From contig NZ_QEKY01000017.1 of the NCBI RefSeq assembly GCF_003096695.1, positions 1 through 37,559 of the forward strand: a DNA stretch of 37,559 nucleotides, in the 5' to 3' direction. Shown here in pieces: positions 18,065 through 26,290 of the stretch. Positions within the stretch are counted from its first letter, which is position 1; every line of letters starts with the position of its first letter. The notes under the pieces are model-generated. The model did not search any database and was not told the origin of the DNA. It worked only from the letters and a program-made list of their open reading frames with translations. Source of the stretch: Porphyromonas loveana. Lineage in GTDB: Bacteria; Bacteroidota; Bacteroidia; Bacteroidales; Porphyromonadaceae. The position numbers and the translations under genes are program-made.

Positions 18065-18481
18065 TTAGGCAGGATTCTGCAAGACGTCCTTCATCAGCTC
18101 ATCGAAGTACTCGCCACGGGTCAGTACACCGTTCTGTACAGCGACCACTTCCACCTCGCCCGAAGCAGCCATGACACCGTCTTCGCGTACAATATCCTGA
18201 GCGAAAATGAGCTTGGGACCTTTCTTATAACAGCTCAGACAGCTACGAAAACGGTCACCGCTGCGGAGGGATTGCTTAAAGTTGATGGTCACTTTCGTCA
18301 CAAAAGCATCGAGTCCGATCTCGTGCATACGTCCGAAATTATCCCCCAGCGATTCCCAAAATTCATGGCGGGCATGCTCCATATAGCGCTGATAATTGCT
18401 GTTGTTCACCACACCTTGTAAGTCACATTCGTAATCTCTCACCTTCATGTCGAGGGAGAACAAATAGTTCTTTTCTTTCAT
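18065..18481 (-). CDS. Acyl-CoA thioesterase, hotdog fold (YbgC/4HBT-like)
   Basis: A 138-residue soluble enzyme predicted to hydrolyse acyl-CoA thioesters. The segment VRDYECDLQGVVNNSNYQRYMEHARHEFWESLG carries the 4HBT/YbgC-type motif, with the catalytic Asp in CDLQGVVNN followed by the long hotdog helix. The C-terminal strands include VTKVTINFKQSLRSGDRF. The length is typical. The substrate is unknown. It is separated from the upstream U32 gene by a perfect 13-bp hairpin, so it likely has its own transcription start. Confidence 0.9.
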   Translation of the reverse strand: MKEKNYLFSLDMKVRDYECDLQGVVNNSNYQRYMEHARHEFWESLGDNFGRMHEIGLDAFVTKVTINFKQSLRSGDRFRSCLSCYKKGPKLIFAQDIVREDGVMAASGEVEVVAVQNGVLTRGEYFDELMKDVLQNPA

Positions 18482-18500
18482 ATCTTTCTATAGTTTTGGC

Positions 18501-18532
18501 CGACTCAGGGAGGCGCATACCTCCCTGAGTCG
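18501..18532 (-). terminator. Perfect 13-bp hairpin after the U32 gene
   Basis: CGACTCAGGGAGG (18501-18513) pairs with CCTCCCTGAGTCG (18520-18532), with a 6-nt loop. It begins 5 bp beyond the U32 stop codon on the minus strand. No U tract follows, but the stem's strength and position suggest it ends the long ftsX-to-prtC transcript. Confidence 0.7.
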
Positions 18533-18537
18533 TTGTG

Positions 18538-19779
18538 TTATTCTCTTTCTTCGAAGCGATAGAGCTTATCCGACGGACGCACTTTCTCTCTTACCGGAAT
18601 GGAAATGCGTTGCCCTTTGACGGCTTTGTCCACAGACTCCAGCTCGTATCTTATCTCTTCCACTTGTTGGATGAAGGCTCCGGTAGTAGGTCCCGTGATC
18701 ACGATCTCGTCTCCTTTATGTAGTTCTCCGGCCTCTATCTCAAATTCGGCTACTCCCAATCGGCTGAAATACTTGATTCCCTTGCCCACATATACCTTCT
18801 GACGCGTGGCTGCCGATCCGTAGCGGTGCGTCCATTCGCCCAATCGCTGTCCCAGATAGTAGCCGTTCCAAAAGCCACGATTGAAGACCGTAGCCAGCTG
18901 CTTGTCCCACTCGGCTATGCGCTCTTCATCATACGTGCCGTTACAATAGGCTTCGACAGCTTCCTTATAGCAGCGGCACACCGTATAAACGTATTCCGGC
19001 CCGCGTGCTCTTCCTTCGATCTTAAATACGCGTACGCCCGCATCCATCATTTTATTGATGAAGTGGATGGTCTTCAGATCCTTGGGCGACATGATGTATT
19101 GGTTCTCAATGTCCAGTTCCAAATCACTGTCCTTGTCCTTGACCGTGTAGGCTCTTCTACAAGACTGAGAGCAAGCCCCCCTATTGGCGGAGCTGTTATG
19201 TTCGTGCAAACTCAGATAGCACTTGCCCGAAACGGCCATACAAAGAGCGCCGTGAGCGAACATTTCTATACGCACCGGCTCTCCTTTGGGTCCGCAAATG
19301 TGATCCCGTTCTATTATCTCATGGATGTTGCGCACCTGATCCATGTTCAACTCTCTGGCTAAGACTGCCACATCGGCAAACTGTGCATAGAAGCGCAAGG
19401 CCTCTGCATTGCTGATATTAAGTTGTGTGGAGAGATGCACTTCTACACCTATCTCGCGGGCATAGGTCATAGCCGCCACATCCGAAGCGATTATGGCTGA
19501 GATCTTTGCTTGCTGTGCCGCATCAATGATGGAGCGCATCAAAGACAAATCCTCATCATAGATCACTGTATTGACAGTGAGGTAGCTCTTCACCCCATGC
19601 TCACGACAGATCTCCGCGATTTTATAGAGGTCTTCGGTGGTAAAGTTATTGGCTGAGCGCGCCCGCATATTGAGTCCTTCGATACCGAAGTACACCGAGT
19701 CGGCTCCTGCCTTGATGGCCGCCATGAGCGATTCGTACGAACCGACCGGAGCCATTATCTCAAATTCGTTCACATTCAT
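18538..19779 (-). CDS. prtC: Peptidase U32 family protein (PrtC-like, TrhP/YegQ-like)
   Basis: A 413-residue protein starting MNVNEFEIMAPVGSYESL. To my recollection it matches P. gingivalis PrtC, the founding member of family U32 and historically called a collagenase. The fold is a TIM-barrel (KAGADSVYFGIEGLNMR, VEVHLSTQLNISN, IEMFAHGALCMAVSGKCYLS), followed by a C-terminal beta domain. Cys180, 187, 203 and 207 form a cluster like the Fe-S ligands of UbiU/UbiV and the tRNA-hydroxylation protein TrhP. It has no signal peptide, which argues for a cytoplasmic RNA-modification role over secreted collagenolysis. It follows folK by 17 bp in the tRNA-modification-rich operon. Confidence 0.9.
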   Translation of the reverse strand: MNVNEFEIMAPVGSYESLMAAIKAGADSVYFGIEGLNMRARSANNFTTEDLYKIAEICREHGVKSYLTVNTVIYDEDLSLMRSIIDAAQQAKISAIIASDVAAMTYAREIGVEVHLSTQLNISNAEALRFYAQFADVAVLARELNMDQVRNIHEIIERDHICGPKGEPVRIEMFAHGALCMAVSGKCYLSLHEHNSSANRGACSQSCRRAYTVKDKDSDLELDIENQYIMSPKDLKTIHFINKMMDAGVRVFKIEGRARGPEYVYTVCRCYKEAVEAYCNGTYDEERIAEWDKQLATVFNRGFWNGYYLGQRLGEWTHRYGSAATRQKVYVGKGIKYFSRLGVAEFEIEAGELHKGDEIVITGPTTGAFIQQVEEIRYELESVDKAVKGQRISIPVREKVRPSDKLYRFEERE

Positions 19780-19796
19780 CTTTACATTCTCTCTTT

Positions 19797-20240
19797 TTAT
19801 GGGGTCTTGAGTGGCTCATCGAGCCGCAATAGTGGGGCCACATCCAGTAGCGGAAGGCGCACAAAGTCCCGCTTCCACATATGCGGGTGAGGTAGTATAA
19901 GCTCCTCGGTCTGCATCTGGGGGCAGGATGTATGTATCAGGATGTCAATGTCAATAGGCCTATCGTAATAGATACCGTCGGCGCTCTTGTGCGTACGCCC
20001 CAGTTCTTTTTCTATTCCCTGCGTAACGGATAACAACTCTCGAGGGCCGATTGCTGTCCGGAGCACTACCACAGCATTCAGAAAACAGTGAGGCGATTCG
20101 AATCCCCAAGGCTCAGTTTCATAAAAAGGAGAAAGGGCGAGCATGCAGCCCACCCTATCCTGTAACATATCCAAAGCTGCACCGAGAAGAGCATGACGGT
20201 CTCCCAAATTGCTCCCCAGAGATAGATATACCGTAGCCAT
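19797..20240 (-). CDS. folK: 6-Hydroxymethyl-7,8-dihydropterin pyrophosphokinase
   Basis: A 147-residue HPPK that transfers pyrophosphate from ATP to 6-hydroxymethyl-dihydropterin in folate synthesis. The N-terminus VYLSLGSNLGDR is diagnostic. FYETEPWGFESPHCFLNAVV supplies the pterin pocket, and YYDRPIDIDIL contains the Mg-binding Asp pair, followed by LPHPHMWKRDFVRLPL. The length is normal, with no fused folB or folP. It starts 3 bp after queA, so it is co-transcribed. Confidence 0.96.
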   Translation of the reverse strand: MATVYLSLGSNLGDRHALLGAALDMLQDRVGCMLALSPFYETEPWGFESPHCFLNAVVVLRTAIGPRELLSVTQGIEKELGRTHKSADGIYYDRPIDIDILIHTSCPQMQTEELILPHPHMWKRDFVRLPLLDVAPLLRLDEPLKTP

Positions 20241-20242
20241 TA

Positions 20243-21295
20243 TCAGTCTATAATGAGCATGGCATCTCCATACGCACCGAAACGATATTTCTCTTTGACC
20301 GCCAAGTTATAGGCATTCATGATCTGCTCATGTCCACCGAAGGCCGACGTCATCATCAGCAGCGTGGAGAGAGGCATATGGAAGTTGGTCACCAGAGCCG
20401 ATGGCAGGTGGAACTCGTAAGGAGGAAAGATGAAACGACTCGTCCATCCTTCGAAGGGTTTGAGGTGTCCGTCCGTGCTCACGGCAGTCTCTATGGCACG
20501 AAGAACTGAAGTCCCTACGGCACAAATCTTTTTCTCTTCGTCCCACGCACGATTGATATTGATGCAAGCTTCGTCGTCGATATACATCTCTTCACTATCC
20601 ATCTTGTGCTTGGTGAGGTCCTCCACATCTATGTCGCGATAAGACCCCAGCGCATGATGCACCGTGATAAAAGAGAAGCGTGTGTCCTTAATCTCGAGGC
20701 GCTTCATCAGCTCTCGGCTGAAGTGCAGACTGGCAGCAGGAGCCACCACAGCACCCTCTACATCGGCAAAGATACTCTGATATCGCTCCGGATCATCCTC
20801 ATTTACATTGCGTGCCATATACTTGGGTAGAGGTGTCTCACCGAGTCGGAAGAGCAATTCCTTGAATTCGTCATGCGGACCGTCATAGAGGAACCGGAGC
20901 GTACGTCCGCGAGAGGTCGTATTGTCTATCACCTCAGCTACTAATTCCTCATTCTCCCCGAAGTATAGTTTATTGCCGATACGGATTTTACGAGCCGGAT
21001 CGACCAGCACATCCCACAGTTTGAGCCGTTCATTCAGCTCGCGCAAGAGAAAAACCTCTATCTGAGCTCCGGTCTTCTCCTTATTGCCATAGAGGCGGGC
21101 AGGGAATACACGTGTATTATTGAATATAAATGTATCGCCCTTGTCGAAGTAATCGAGAATGTCCTTGAATACACGGTGCTCTACGTCACCTGTTTTTCGA
21201 TGGACAACCATCAAACGCGACTCATCGCGGAATTTGCTTGGCTCCCGGGCAATCAGCTCGTCCGGAAGATTAAACTTAAACTTAGATAGTTTCAT
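20243..21295 (-). CDS. queA: S-adenosylmethionine:tRNA ribosyltransferase-isomerase
   Basis: A 350-residue cytoplasmic enzyme that moves the ribosyl part of SAM onto preQ1-modified tRNA, making epoxyqueuosine at wobble position 34. Family signatures are [68 protein letters not shown] and [28 protein letters not shown]. The length fits. It lies between truB (17-bp gap) and folK (3 bp), linking two tRNA-modification genes in one transcript. Confidence 0.97.
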   Translation of the reverse strand: MKLSKFKFNLPDELIAREPSKFRDESRLMVVHRKTGDVEHRVFKDILDYFDKGDTFIFNNTRVFPARLYGNKEKTGAQIEVFLLRELNERLKLWDVLVDPARKIRIGNKLYFGENEELVAEVIDNTTSRGRTLRFLYDGPHDEFKELLFRLGETPLPKYMARNVNEDDPERYQSIFADVEGAVVAPAASLHFSRELMKRLEIKDTRFSFITVHHALGSYRDIDVEDLTKHKMDSEEMYIDDEACININRAWDEEKKICAVGTSVLRAIETAVSTDGHLKPFEGWTSRFIFPPYEFHLPSALVTNFHMPLSTLLMMTSAFGGHEQIMNAYNLAVKEKYRFGAYGDAMLIID

Positions 21296-21312
21296 AGCGA
21301 TATATATTGCCG

Positions 21313-22092
21313 TTAGTTATTCGTATTTGCGGGAACCAAAGCAGACAAACTCTTCGGCTGCATGTCGAACTCTGGTTCATTAGCAAAACCAAGTCGGTCG
21401 AACCATTGTTCCAGATCTTCTATCGACAGACAATCCTCGATGCGAGCATCACCTACCCGAGTGCGCTGTAAGGCTTCCAGATAACCGCCCGATTGCAATG
21501 CTTCGCCTATGTCGCGAGCCAAAGCCCGTATATAGGTCCCTTTGCTGCAGACGATGCGCAGCGTAATCAGAGGGAGGGAAAAGTTCAGCAGTTCTATTTC
21601 ATCGATCTGCAGGATGCGTGCCTTGAGCACGATCTCTTGTCCTTTCCTTGCCAAATCATAGGCACGACGACCGTCAACGCGGACGGCAGAAAAGACGGGA
21701 GGCACCTGCTCTATCTCACCGACGAAACGCGGCAGAATATCCAGTACGGTCTCACGCGTGATGTGCTCATAGGGGAAGAAAGCATCCGGCTCGCTCTCCC
21801 GATCATAGGTCGGCGTCGTAGCCCCGAGACGTATCGTTGCTATATACTCTTTGGTTCCTGCCTGCAATATGTCTATCTGTTTGGTGGCACGTCCGGTACA
21901 GAGGATCATCACACCCGTAGCCAGCGGGTCCAAAGTCCCAGCATGCCCCACGCGCAACTTCTTGATCCCCATTCGGCGACACACCCGATAGCGGAATTTA
22001 TTGACCAAATCGAAGGAAGTCCAGGTAAGAGGTTTGTCGAAGTAGAGCACTTCGCCCTCACGCATATGTAGCGGACGATCTATCTGTTTCAT
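21313..22092 (-). CDS. truB: tRNA pseudouridine-55 synthase
   Basis: A 259-residue enzyme isomerising U55 to pseudouridine in the T loop of tRNAs. The catalytic Asp55 lies in [44 protein letters not shown] and [21 protein letters not shown] are further TruB motifs, and [18 protein letters not shown] closes the active site. The C-terminal PUA extension is short. It follows uppP by 9 bp. Confidence 0.97.
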   Translation of the reverse strand: MKQIDRPLHMREGEVLYFDKPLTWTSFDLVNKFRYRVCRRMGIKKLRVGHAGTLDPLATGVMILCTGRATKQIDILQAGTKEYIATIRLGATTPTYDRESEPDAFFPYEHITRETVLDILPRFVGEIEQVPPVFSAVRVDGRRAYDLARKGQEIVLKARILQIDEIELLNFSLPLITLRIVCSKGTYIRALARDIGEALQSGGYLEALQRTRVGDARIEDCLSIEDLEQWFDRLGFANEPEFDMQPKSLSALVPANTNN

Positions 22093-22101
22093 AGGTCAGT
22101 G

Positions 22102-22944
22102 TCAGATCGAAAGCGATACGCCCGAGAGCATCAGGATAATAATCAAGCCTCCTGCAAAGATGCGGTAGTAACCAAAAGCCTTGAATCCATAGCGGGTGAG
22201 GAAGCCGATAAAGAAGCGGATGGCAGCCAACGCCACGAGGAAAGCCACTGCATTGCCCAGGATGAGCACAGTCATATGCTCGCGGAAGATCTCCACTCCA
22301 CCCTCTTGATATAGCTTATAAGCCTTGAGCAAAGTAGCCCCCAACATCGTGGGTACGGCCAGAAAAAAGGAGAATTCGGCAGCAGCTTTGCGACTCAGTT
22401 TCTGTTGCTGTCCGCCCACGATCGTAGCCATCGAGCGCGAAAGCCCGGGCAGGAATATGGACAGACATTGGAAGAGTCCCACAACCAAGGCATTGGAGTA
22501 GCTCACATGTTCCTTGTCCGATGCAGCAAAGAGCTTGTCCACAAAGAGCATGAAGACACCTCCGAGGAAGAGAACCACGGCCACGATCCACACGCTGCCC
22601 AGCATTCTGTCCACCCAGTCATCGAAGAGGAAGCCCATGACTACAGCCGGCAGCAAGGCAATGAGTAGTTTCCAGTAGAGGTCGAAGCGGCTCAAAAACT
22701 CTGCCCGACGGCCTTTACCGATGGCACGCGGAGCAACTGGGAAGCGAAAGAAACGCTTCCAATAGAGCACGAGAACAGATAGAATGGCACCGAACTGAAT
22801 CATCACGGTGAACGCCTTGACGAAGGGCGTGCTCTCCATACCCATGATTCCTTCGGTGATAATCATATGGCCGGTGGAAGAAACCGGCAGAAACTCGGTC
22901 AGTCCCTCTACGATGGCCAGAACGATAGCTTGTAGTACAGTCAT
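22102..22944 (-). CDS. uppP: Undecaprenyl-diphosphatase
   Basis: A 280-residue membrane enzyme (BacA family) that dephosphorylates C55-PP to recycle the lipid carrier for peptidoglycan and O-antigen. The catalytic motif is EGLTEFLPVSSTGHM (Glu13, Glu17, His26), and the second motif is FLPGLSRSMATIVGG. About eight hydrophobic segments are visible. In the usual second motif the residue after SRS is Gly; here it is Met. It lies 9 bp upstream of truB and 95 bp after the DUF3098 gene. Confidence 0.96.
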   Translation of the reverse strand: MTVLQAIVLAIVEGLTEFLPVSSTGHMIITEGIMGMESTPFVKAFTVMIQFGAILSVLVLYWKRFFRFPVAPRAIGKGRRAEFLSRFDLYWKLLIALLPAVVMGFLFDDWVDRMLGSVWIVAVVLFLGGVFMLFVDKLFAASDKEHVSYSNALVVGLFQCLSIFLPGLSRSMATIVGGQQQKLSRKAAAEFSFFLAVPTMLGATLLKAYKLYQEGGVEIFREHMTVLILGNAVAFLVALAAIRFFIGFLTRYGFKAFGYYRIFAGGLIIILMLSGVSLSI

Positions 22945-23039
22945 TTATCCTTGATGATCGTGCAAAACTCTTCCTTCGGAAGCAGGCCACAAGCCCATAC
23001 CGACGGTTTATTTTTTCTTATGGGAGCATGCCACGGGGA

Positions 23040-23267
23040 TTATTCCTCGTGATCCTTTTTCTTGGGAGCTGCCATGATGGCATACACCATTAAGACGAAT
23101 CCGGCCATACATACCCACGGAGCCAGCTGTATGCGGCTGGCACTGAAGATATCCGGATTGAAACTTACTTGGTCTGCCGAGCCGCCTCCCGACATGAGGA
23201 TGAAGCCCAGAATGATGAGAAGTCCCGATACAGCCATCAGGATAAAGTTCTTTTTGCCGAATAGCAT
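23040..23267 (-). CDS. DUF3098 family small membrane protein
   Basis: A 75-residue protein with two transmembrane segments (about 7-25 and 50-67) and a charged C-terminal tail (PKKKDHEE). FGKKNFILMAVSGLLIILGF and the FNPDIFSASRIQLAPWVCM linker are typical of DUF3098, found in Bacteroidota beside ftsX. No function is known. Its fixed place between ftsX and uppP suggests a cell-envelope or division role. Confidence 0.9.
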   Translation of the reverse strand: MLFGKKNFILMAVSGLLIILGFILMSGGGSADQVSFNPDIFSASRIQLAPWVCMAGFVLMVYAIMAAPKKKDHEE

Positions 23268-23314
23268 ATCCTATTTCGATTCTATGTTTATGATTCGTTC
23301 TTGTGAGCCGCACC

Positions 23315-24202
23315 TTATACAAGATGCATCTTGCCCCCGTCCATACGGATGTATTTGTTCGTGGCAGCACGGGCAGAGAGGGCCGAGATGAGGATCCCCA
23401 CCAGCAGCATACCCCCTGCTACAATCGACAGACGCTCGACCGTAAGGTATGTGCGGAGGCTGCCCGCGAAGGCATATTCGTCGGTTGCATAGAGAGCTCC
23501 TGCGAGAAGAAGGATGGCGAGCAATGCTGCCACCAACCCGTTGACCATGCTATAGCGCACAAAAGGTCTGCGTATAAAGCGAGGAGTAGCCCCCACCAAC
23601 GTCATCGTGCGTATGCTGAAACGCTTCGAATAGATGAGCAGACGGGTGGTATTGCTGATCTGTATGTAGCTGATGAGCAAGAGAACGGCCGCCAATGCCA
23701 GCAGAATGATCCCGATGCGACGTGCATGCTGATGCACAATGTCGAACATATCGGCACGGTACTGCAGATTGTCCACGCCCTCCCATGAGCGAATGACAGA
23801 GTCGATGGCTTGTAAGCTGTCGGGATGTGTATATTGGGCTTTGAGATGTACGGATATTTCCGGTTGCAGTGGGTTATATCCCAACATCTTCACGGGATCG
23901 TCTTCGCCCAACTCCTTGCGCATTTCGTCCAGTGCCTGATCGGCCGATATATAGGTAACATCCTTGACAAAAGGAGCCGCAGCGATCTGCTGCTCCAACG
24001 CCCGGGTACGAGTCTCGTCCAAATCGGAAGAGAGCAGGAGGTTGAAAGACAAGTCCTCGCGCACGGCTGTTCCCAAACCTTTGCCGATGGACTCTATTAC
24101 CCCGATAACGCCCAGCAGGAAGAGGACTACAGCAATACTCATAATGGCCAGAAACCGTGAATGGAAGAAGGCCGAAGACCGCTTCTTATTTTTGTGTGAC
24201 AT
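23315..24202 (-). CDS. ftsX: Cell division protein FtsX-like permease
   Basis: A 295-residue inner-membrane protein of the FtsEX complex, which activates peptidoglycan hydrolases at the septum. TM1 is at about 18-38 (IMSIAVVLFLLGVIGVIES). It is followed by a large periplasmic domain (about 45-165) with the FtsX-type VKDVTYISADQALDEM. Three further TM segments follow, in the MacB/FtsX arrangement. The ATPase ftsE is not adjacent and must be elsewhere. It is the first gene of the block ftsX-DUF3098-uppP-truB-queA-folK, with a promoter box 147 bp upstream. Confidence 0.93.
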   Translation of the reverse strand: MSHKNKKRSSAFFHSRFLAIMSIAVVLFLLGVIGVIESIGKGLGTAVREDLSFNLLLSSDLDETRTRALEQQIAAAPFVKDVTYISADQALDEMRKELGEDDPVKMLGYNPLQPEISVHLKAQYTHPDSLQAIDSVIRSWEGVDNLQYRADMFDIVHQHARRIGIILLALAAVLLLISYIQISNTTRLLIYSKRFSIRTMTLVGATPRFIRRPFVRYSMVNGLVAALLAILLLAGALYATDEYAFAGSLRTYLTVERLSIVAGGMLLVGILISALSARAATNKYIRMDGGKMHLV

Positions 24203-24348
24203 CTTTATTATTACGACTATTCAGGGTAAGAATACAGCGTATGCTTGGCTCTTACGGCCTATTCAGTTTTGCGTTCTTTTATTATCGGTCATGGGGTATC
24301 GCACTGCTCCGATCCTTCAGAAACGGCTAAAGCCTCCCAATTTCTTTG

Positions 24349-24356
24349 CAAAAATA
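24349..24356 (-). promoter_or_regulatory. Candidate -7 promoter box for the ftsX operon
   Basis: On the minus strand this reads TATTTTTG, fitting TAnnTTTG. It would give a leader of about 140 nt before ftsX. No clear -33 partner is seen. The 24203-24446 gap contains no other gene. Confidence 0.45.
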
Positions 24357-24446
24357 GTATATTTCAGTTGTTATGCGGCCGATTGACGCGCTATTTTTCC
24401 TTTCCTTGGTAAGTTGTCATTCCATAACGAGGAAATGCAGACTTTT

Positions 24447-24989
24447 CTAAGCAAGCAAAACTGCGTCAGGGCACTTATTGTCGGCAAAAGCTGAGAGGAC
24501 ACCCCCTCTTCGGGCGAAAAATGAGAGGATTGTGGCGCGTAAATCTGTGAAAAATGGCGCCATTTCTTTTTCGTTTTGGCGCATAATCTTGGGAGAAATG
24601 GCGCATAATCGGAAAAGTTTATGCGCCGGCTTTTTACAGACGATGTGTAGATTCTTTTTGGCGCGCAGTTCGTTTCGGCGGTGTCCTGCCGTAAGCGCAG
24701 AATTATTCAGAGCATTAGAATACGCAAAAAGCGCATGGCTGCATAGACCGGCGAGGAGCCCCAAGAAAAAGCTCCCTTCCGAATAAAGTGCGCCGTACAG
24801 CCATCGACCCGCTCGCAAAAGCTCTAATGCCTCGGCCGAGAAAGTGGAGAATGTGGTGAAGCCACCACATAACCCAACAGCCAAGAAGAGCCGGCCTTCG
24901 TCCGTCATACTGACGCATTTGGCAGAAAGGCTGTAGATAAGCCCTATCAGAAAGCAGCCTAAGAGATTGACAACCATCGTATCCCCCAA
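24447..24989 (-). pseudogene. crcB: Fluoride channel CrcB (Fluc), 5'-truncated, with repeat-encoded C-terminal extension
   Basis: Residues 5-93 of this frame match CrcB: MVVNLLGCFLIGLIYSL (TM2 with the conserved Asn), VGLCGGFTTFSTFSAEAL (the Phe-box of TM3) and GSFFLGLLAGLCSHALF (TM4). CrcB normally has about 35 residues with TM1 before this point. Here an in-frame TGA (25016-25018) closes the frame, and the + strand uraA gene with its promoter begins there, so TM1 is absent. The start would be a TTG (24989) or ATG (24977). The frame does not stop after TM4 but adds about 87 residues (24447-24710) encoded by a 22-bp repeat array, giving 180 residues against the usual 125. It is most likely a decayed gene. 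Function as a fluoride channel is doubtful. Confidence 0.75.
24533..24664. repeat. Degenerate 22-bp-period TGGCGC array (copy 2)
   Basis: TGGCGC begins at 24533, 24555, 24577 and 24599, exactly 22 bp apart. A decayed TGCGCC follows at 24622 and another TGGCGC at 24659. Each core is preceded by T or A runs, and units 3 and 4 share TGGCGCATAATC. It is the same family as the array at 15863-15935 and overlaps the 3' part of the crcB reading frame. Confidence 0.8.
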
Positions 24990-25021
24990 GGAAAGCCGTC
25001 CCCCACTCCACCCAAATCATC

Positions 25022-25029
25022 TATATTTG
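25022..25029 (+). promoter_or_regulatory. -7 promoter box for uraA
   Basis: TATATTTG fits TAnnTTTG and lies 37 bp before the uraA start. It sits exactly where the missing 5' end of crcB would be expected on the other strand. Confidence 0.55.
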
Positions 25030-25066
25030 CGGGGCAATAATTTGGCAAACATCAATACATAACTTT

Positions 25067-26254
25067 ATGGAACCAGTCCAACTCTCTCCGCTCCGCAAAG
25101 GTATCGTGGGCGTGCAGTTCTTATTCGTGGCCTTCGGTGCCACCGTCTTAGTGCCCCTCTTGGTGGGCTTAGACCCATCGACGGCCCTCTTCACGGCGGG
25201 CATCGGTACGCTTATCTTCCACCTCGTCACGAAAGGGAAGGTGCCCATCTTCCTCGGCAGCAGCTTTGCTTTTATAGCACCCATCATCAAAGCCACTGAG
25301 ATGTACGGACTGCCGGGCGCACTCTCCGGCATGGTGGGCGTGGGACTTGTGTACTTCCTCATGAGCGCCTTGGTCAAATGGCAGGGCGTAGGCATCATCC
25401 GCCGTCTGTTCCCACCGGTAGTAATCGGGCCGGTTATCATCCTCATTGGTCTGTCTTTGGCGGGTACAGGAGTGCAGATGGCACAGTCCAACTGGATCCT
25501 TGCCTGCGTGGCACTATTTACTGCCATTACGGTGACGATGGTAGCGCGAGGCCTCTTTAAGCTTATCCCCATCTTCTGCGGCATAGTGGTAGGTTATGTC
25601 GTGGCAGTGATCTTCTTCGATGTAGATCTGACTCAGGTACACGAAGCTGCATGGATCGGTCTGCCCCAGTTCTCATTCCCGCAGTTCTCTCTTCCTCCCA
25701 TCCTCTTCATGTTGCCTGTAGCCATTGCTCCCGTCATCGAGCATGTGGGCGACGTCTATGTGGTCAATACAGTGGCGGGGAAGGACTTTGTCAAGGACCC
25801 GGGGCTGCATCGTACGCTCTTGGGCGATGGATTGGCTTGTGCGACTGCGGGCTTCCTCGGCGGCCCTCCCGTGACTACGTACTCGGAAGTAACGGGAGCC
25901 ATGGCTCTAACCAAGGTAACTGACCCCACCGTCATACGCATCGCTGCCGTTACGGGTATCGTCTTCTCCGTAGTGGGTAAGGTGAGCGCCTTGCTCAAGT
26001 CCATCCCCTCGGCTGTATTGGGCGGTATCATGCTGCTGCTGTTCGGTACGATCGCTGCTGCCGGTATAGCCAATATGGTGAACCATCAGGTGGATATGAG
26101 CAAGACGCGCAACATCATCATCGTCTCTCTTACCCTTACATTGGGCATCGGCGGAGCTGTTATCTCGTTCGGAGAGTTTTCGATGGCCGGCATCGGTCTG
26201 GCAGCCATTGTGGGCGTATTGCTCAACCTCGTACTGCCCCAAGACAAGGATTGA
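25067..26254 (+). CDS. uraA: Uracil/xanthine permease (NCS2 family), UraA-like
   Basis: A 395-residue inner-membrane proton symporter for uracil. The N-terminus VGVQFLFVAFGATVLVPLLVGLDPSTALFTAGIG and GSSFAFIAPI are typical of NCS2. Family motif regions include FPPVVIGPVIILIGLSLA, PVAIAPVIEHVGDVYVVN with the substrate-binding Glu, and GLACATAGFLGGPPVTTYSE with the second key Glu. The last segments read VLGGIMLLLFGTIAAAGI. About 14 transmembrane helices are expected. Pyrimidine rather than purine specificity is inferred from overall similarity to UraA. Confidence 0.93.
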   Translation: MEPVQLSPLRKGIVGVQFLFVAFGATVLVPLLVGLDPSTALFTAGIGTLIFHLVTKGKVPIFLGSSFAFIAPIIKATEMYGLPGALSGMVGVGLVYFLMSALVKWQGVGIIRRLFPPVVIGPVIILIGLSLAGTGVQMAQSNWILACVALFTAITVTMVARGLFKLIPIFCGIVVGYVVAVIFFDVDLTQVHEAAWIGLPQFSFPQFSLPPILFMLPVAIAPVIEHVGDVYVVNTVAGKDFVKDPGLHRTLLGDGLACATAGFLGGPPVTTYSEVTGAMALTKVTDPTVIRIAAVTGIVFSVVGKVSALLKSIPSAVLGGIMLLLFGTIAAAGIANMVNHQVDMSKTRNIIIVSLTLTLGIGGAVISFGEFSMAGIGLAAIVGVLLNLVLPQDKD

Positions 26255-26290
26255 GCGCAAGCATCCCCGGCCCTCCCACGCCTCCACTCT

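Noticed and set aside
24533-24664. CRISPR array
   Set aside because: The unit is 22 bp in total with only a 6-bp conserved core and degenerate remainder. There are no 25-40 bp identical repeats, no spacers of similar size and no cas genes.
25021-25584. Minus-strand ORF of 187 codons upstream of crcB as a possible missing CrcB N-terminus
   Set aside because: Its translation is not membrane-like and has no CrcB TM1 motif. It is antisense to the well-supported uraA gene.
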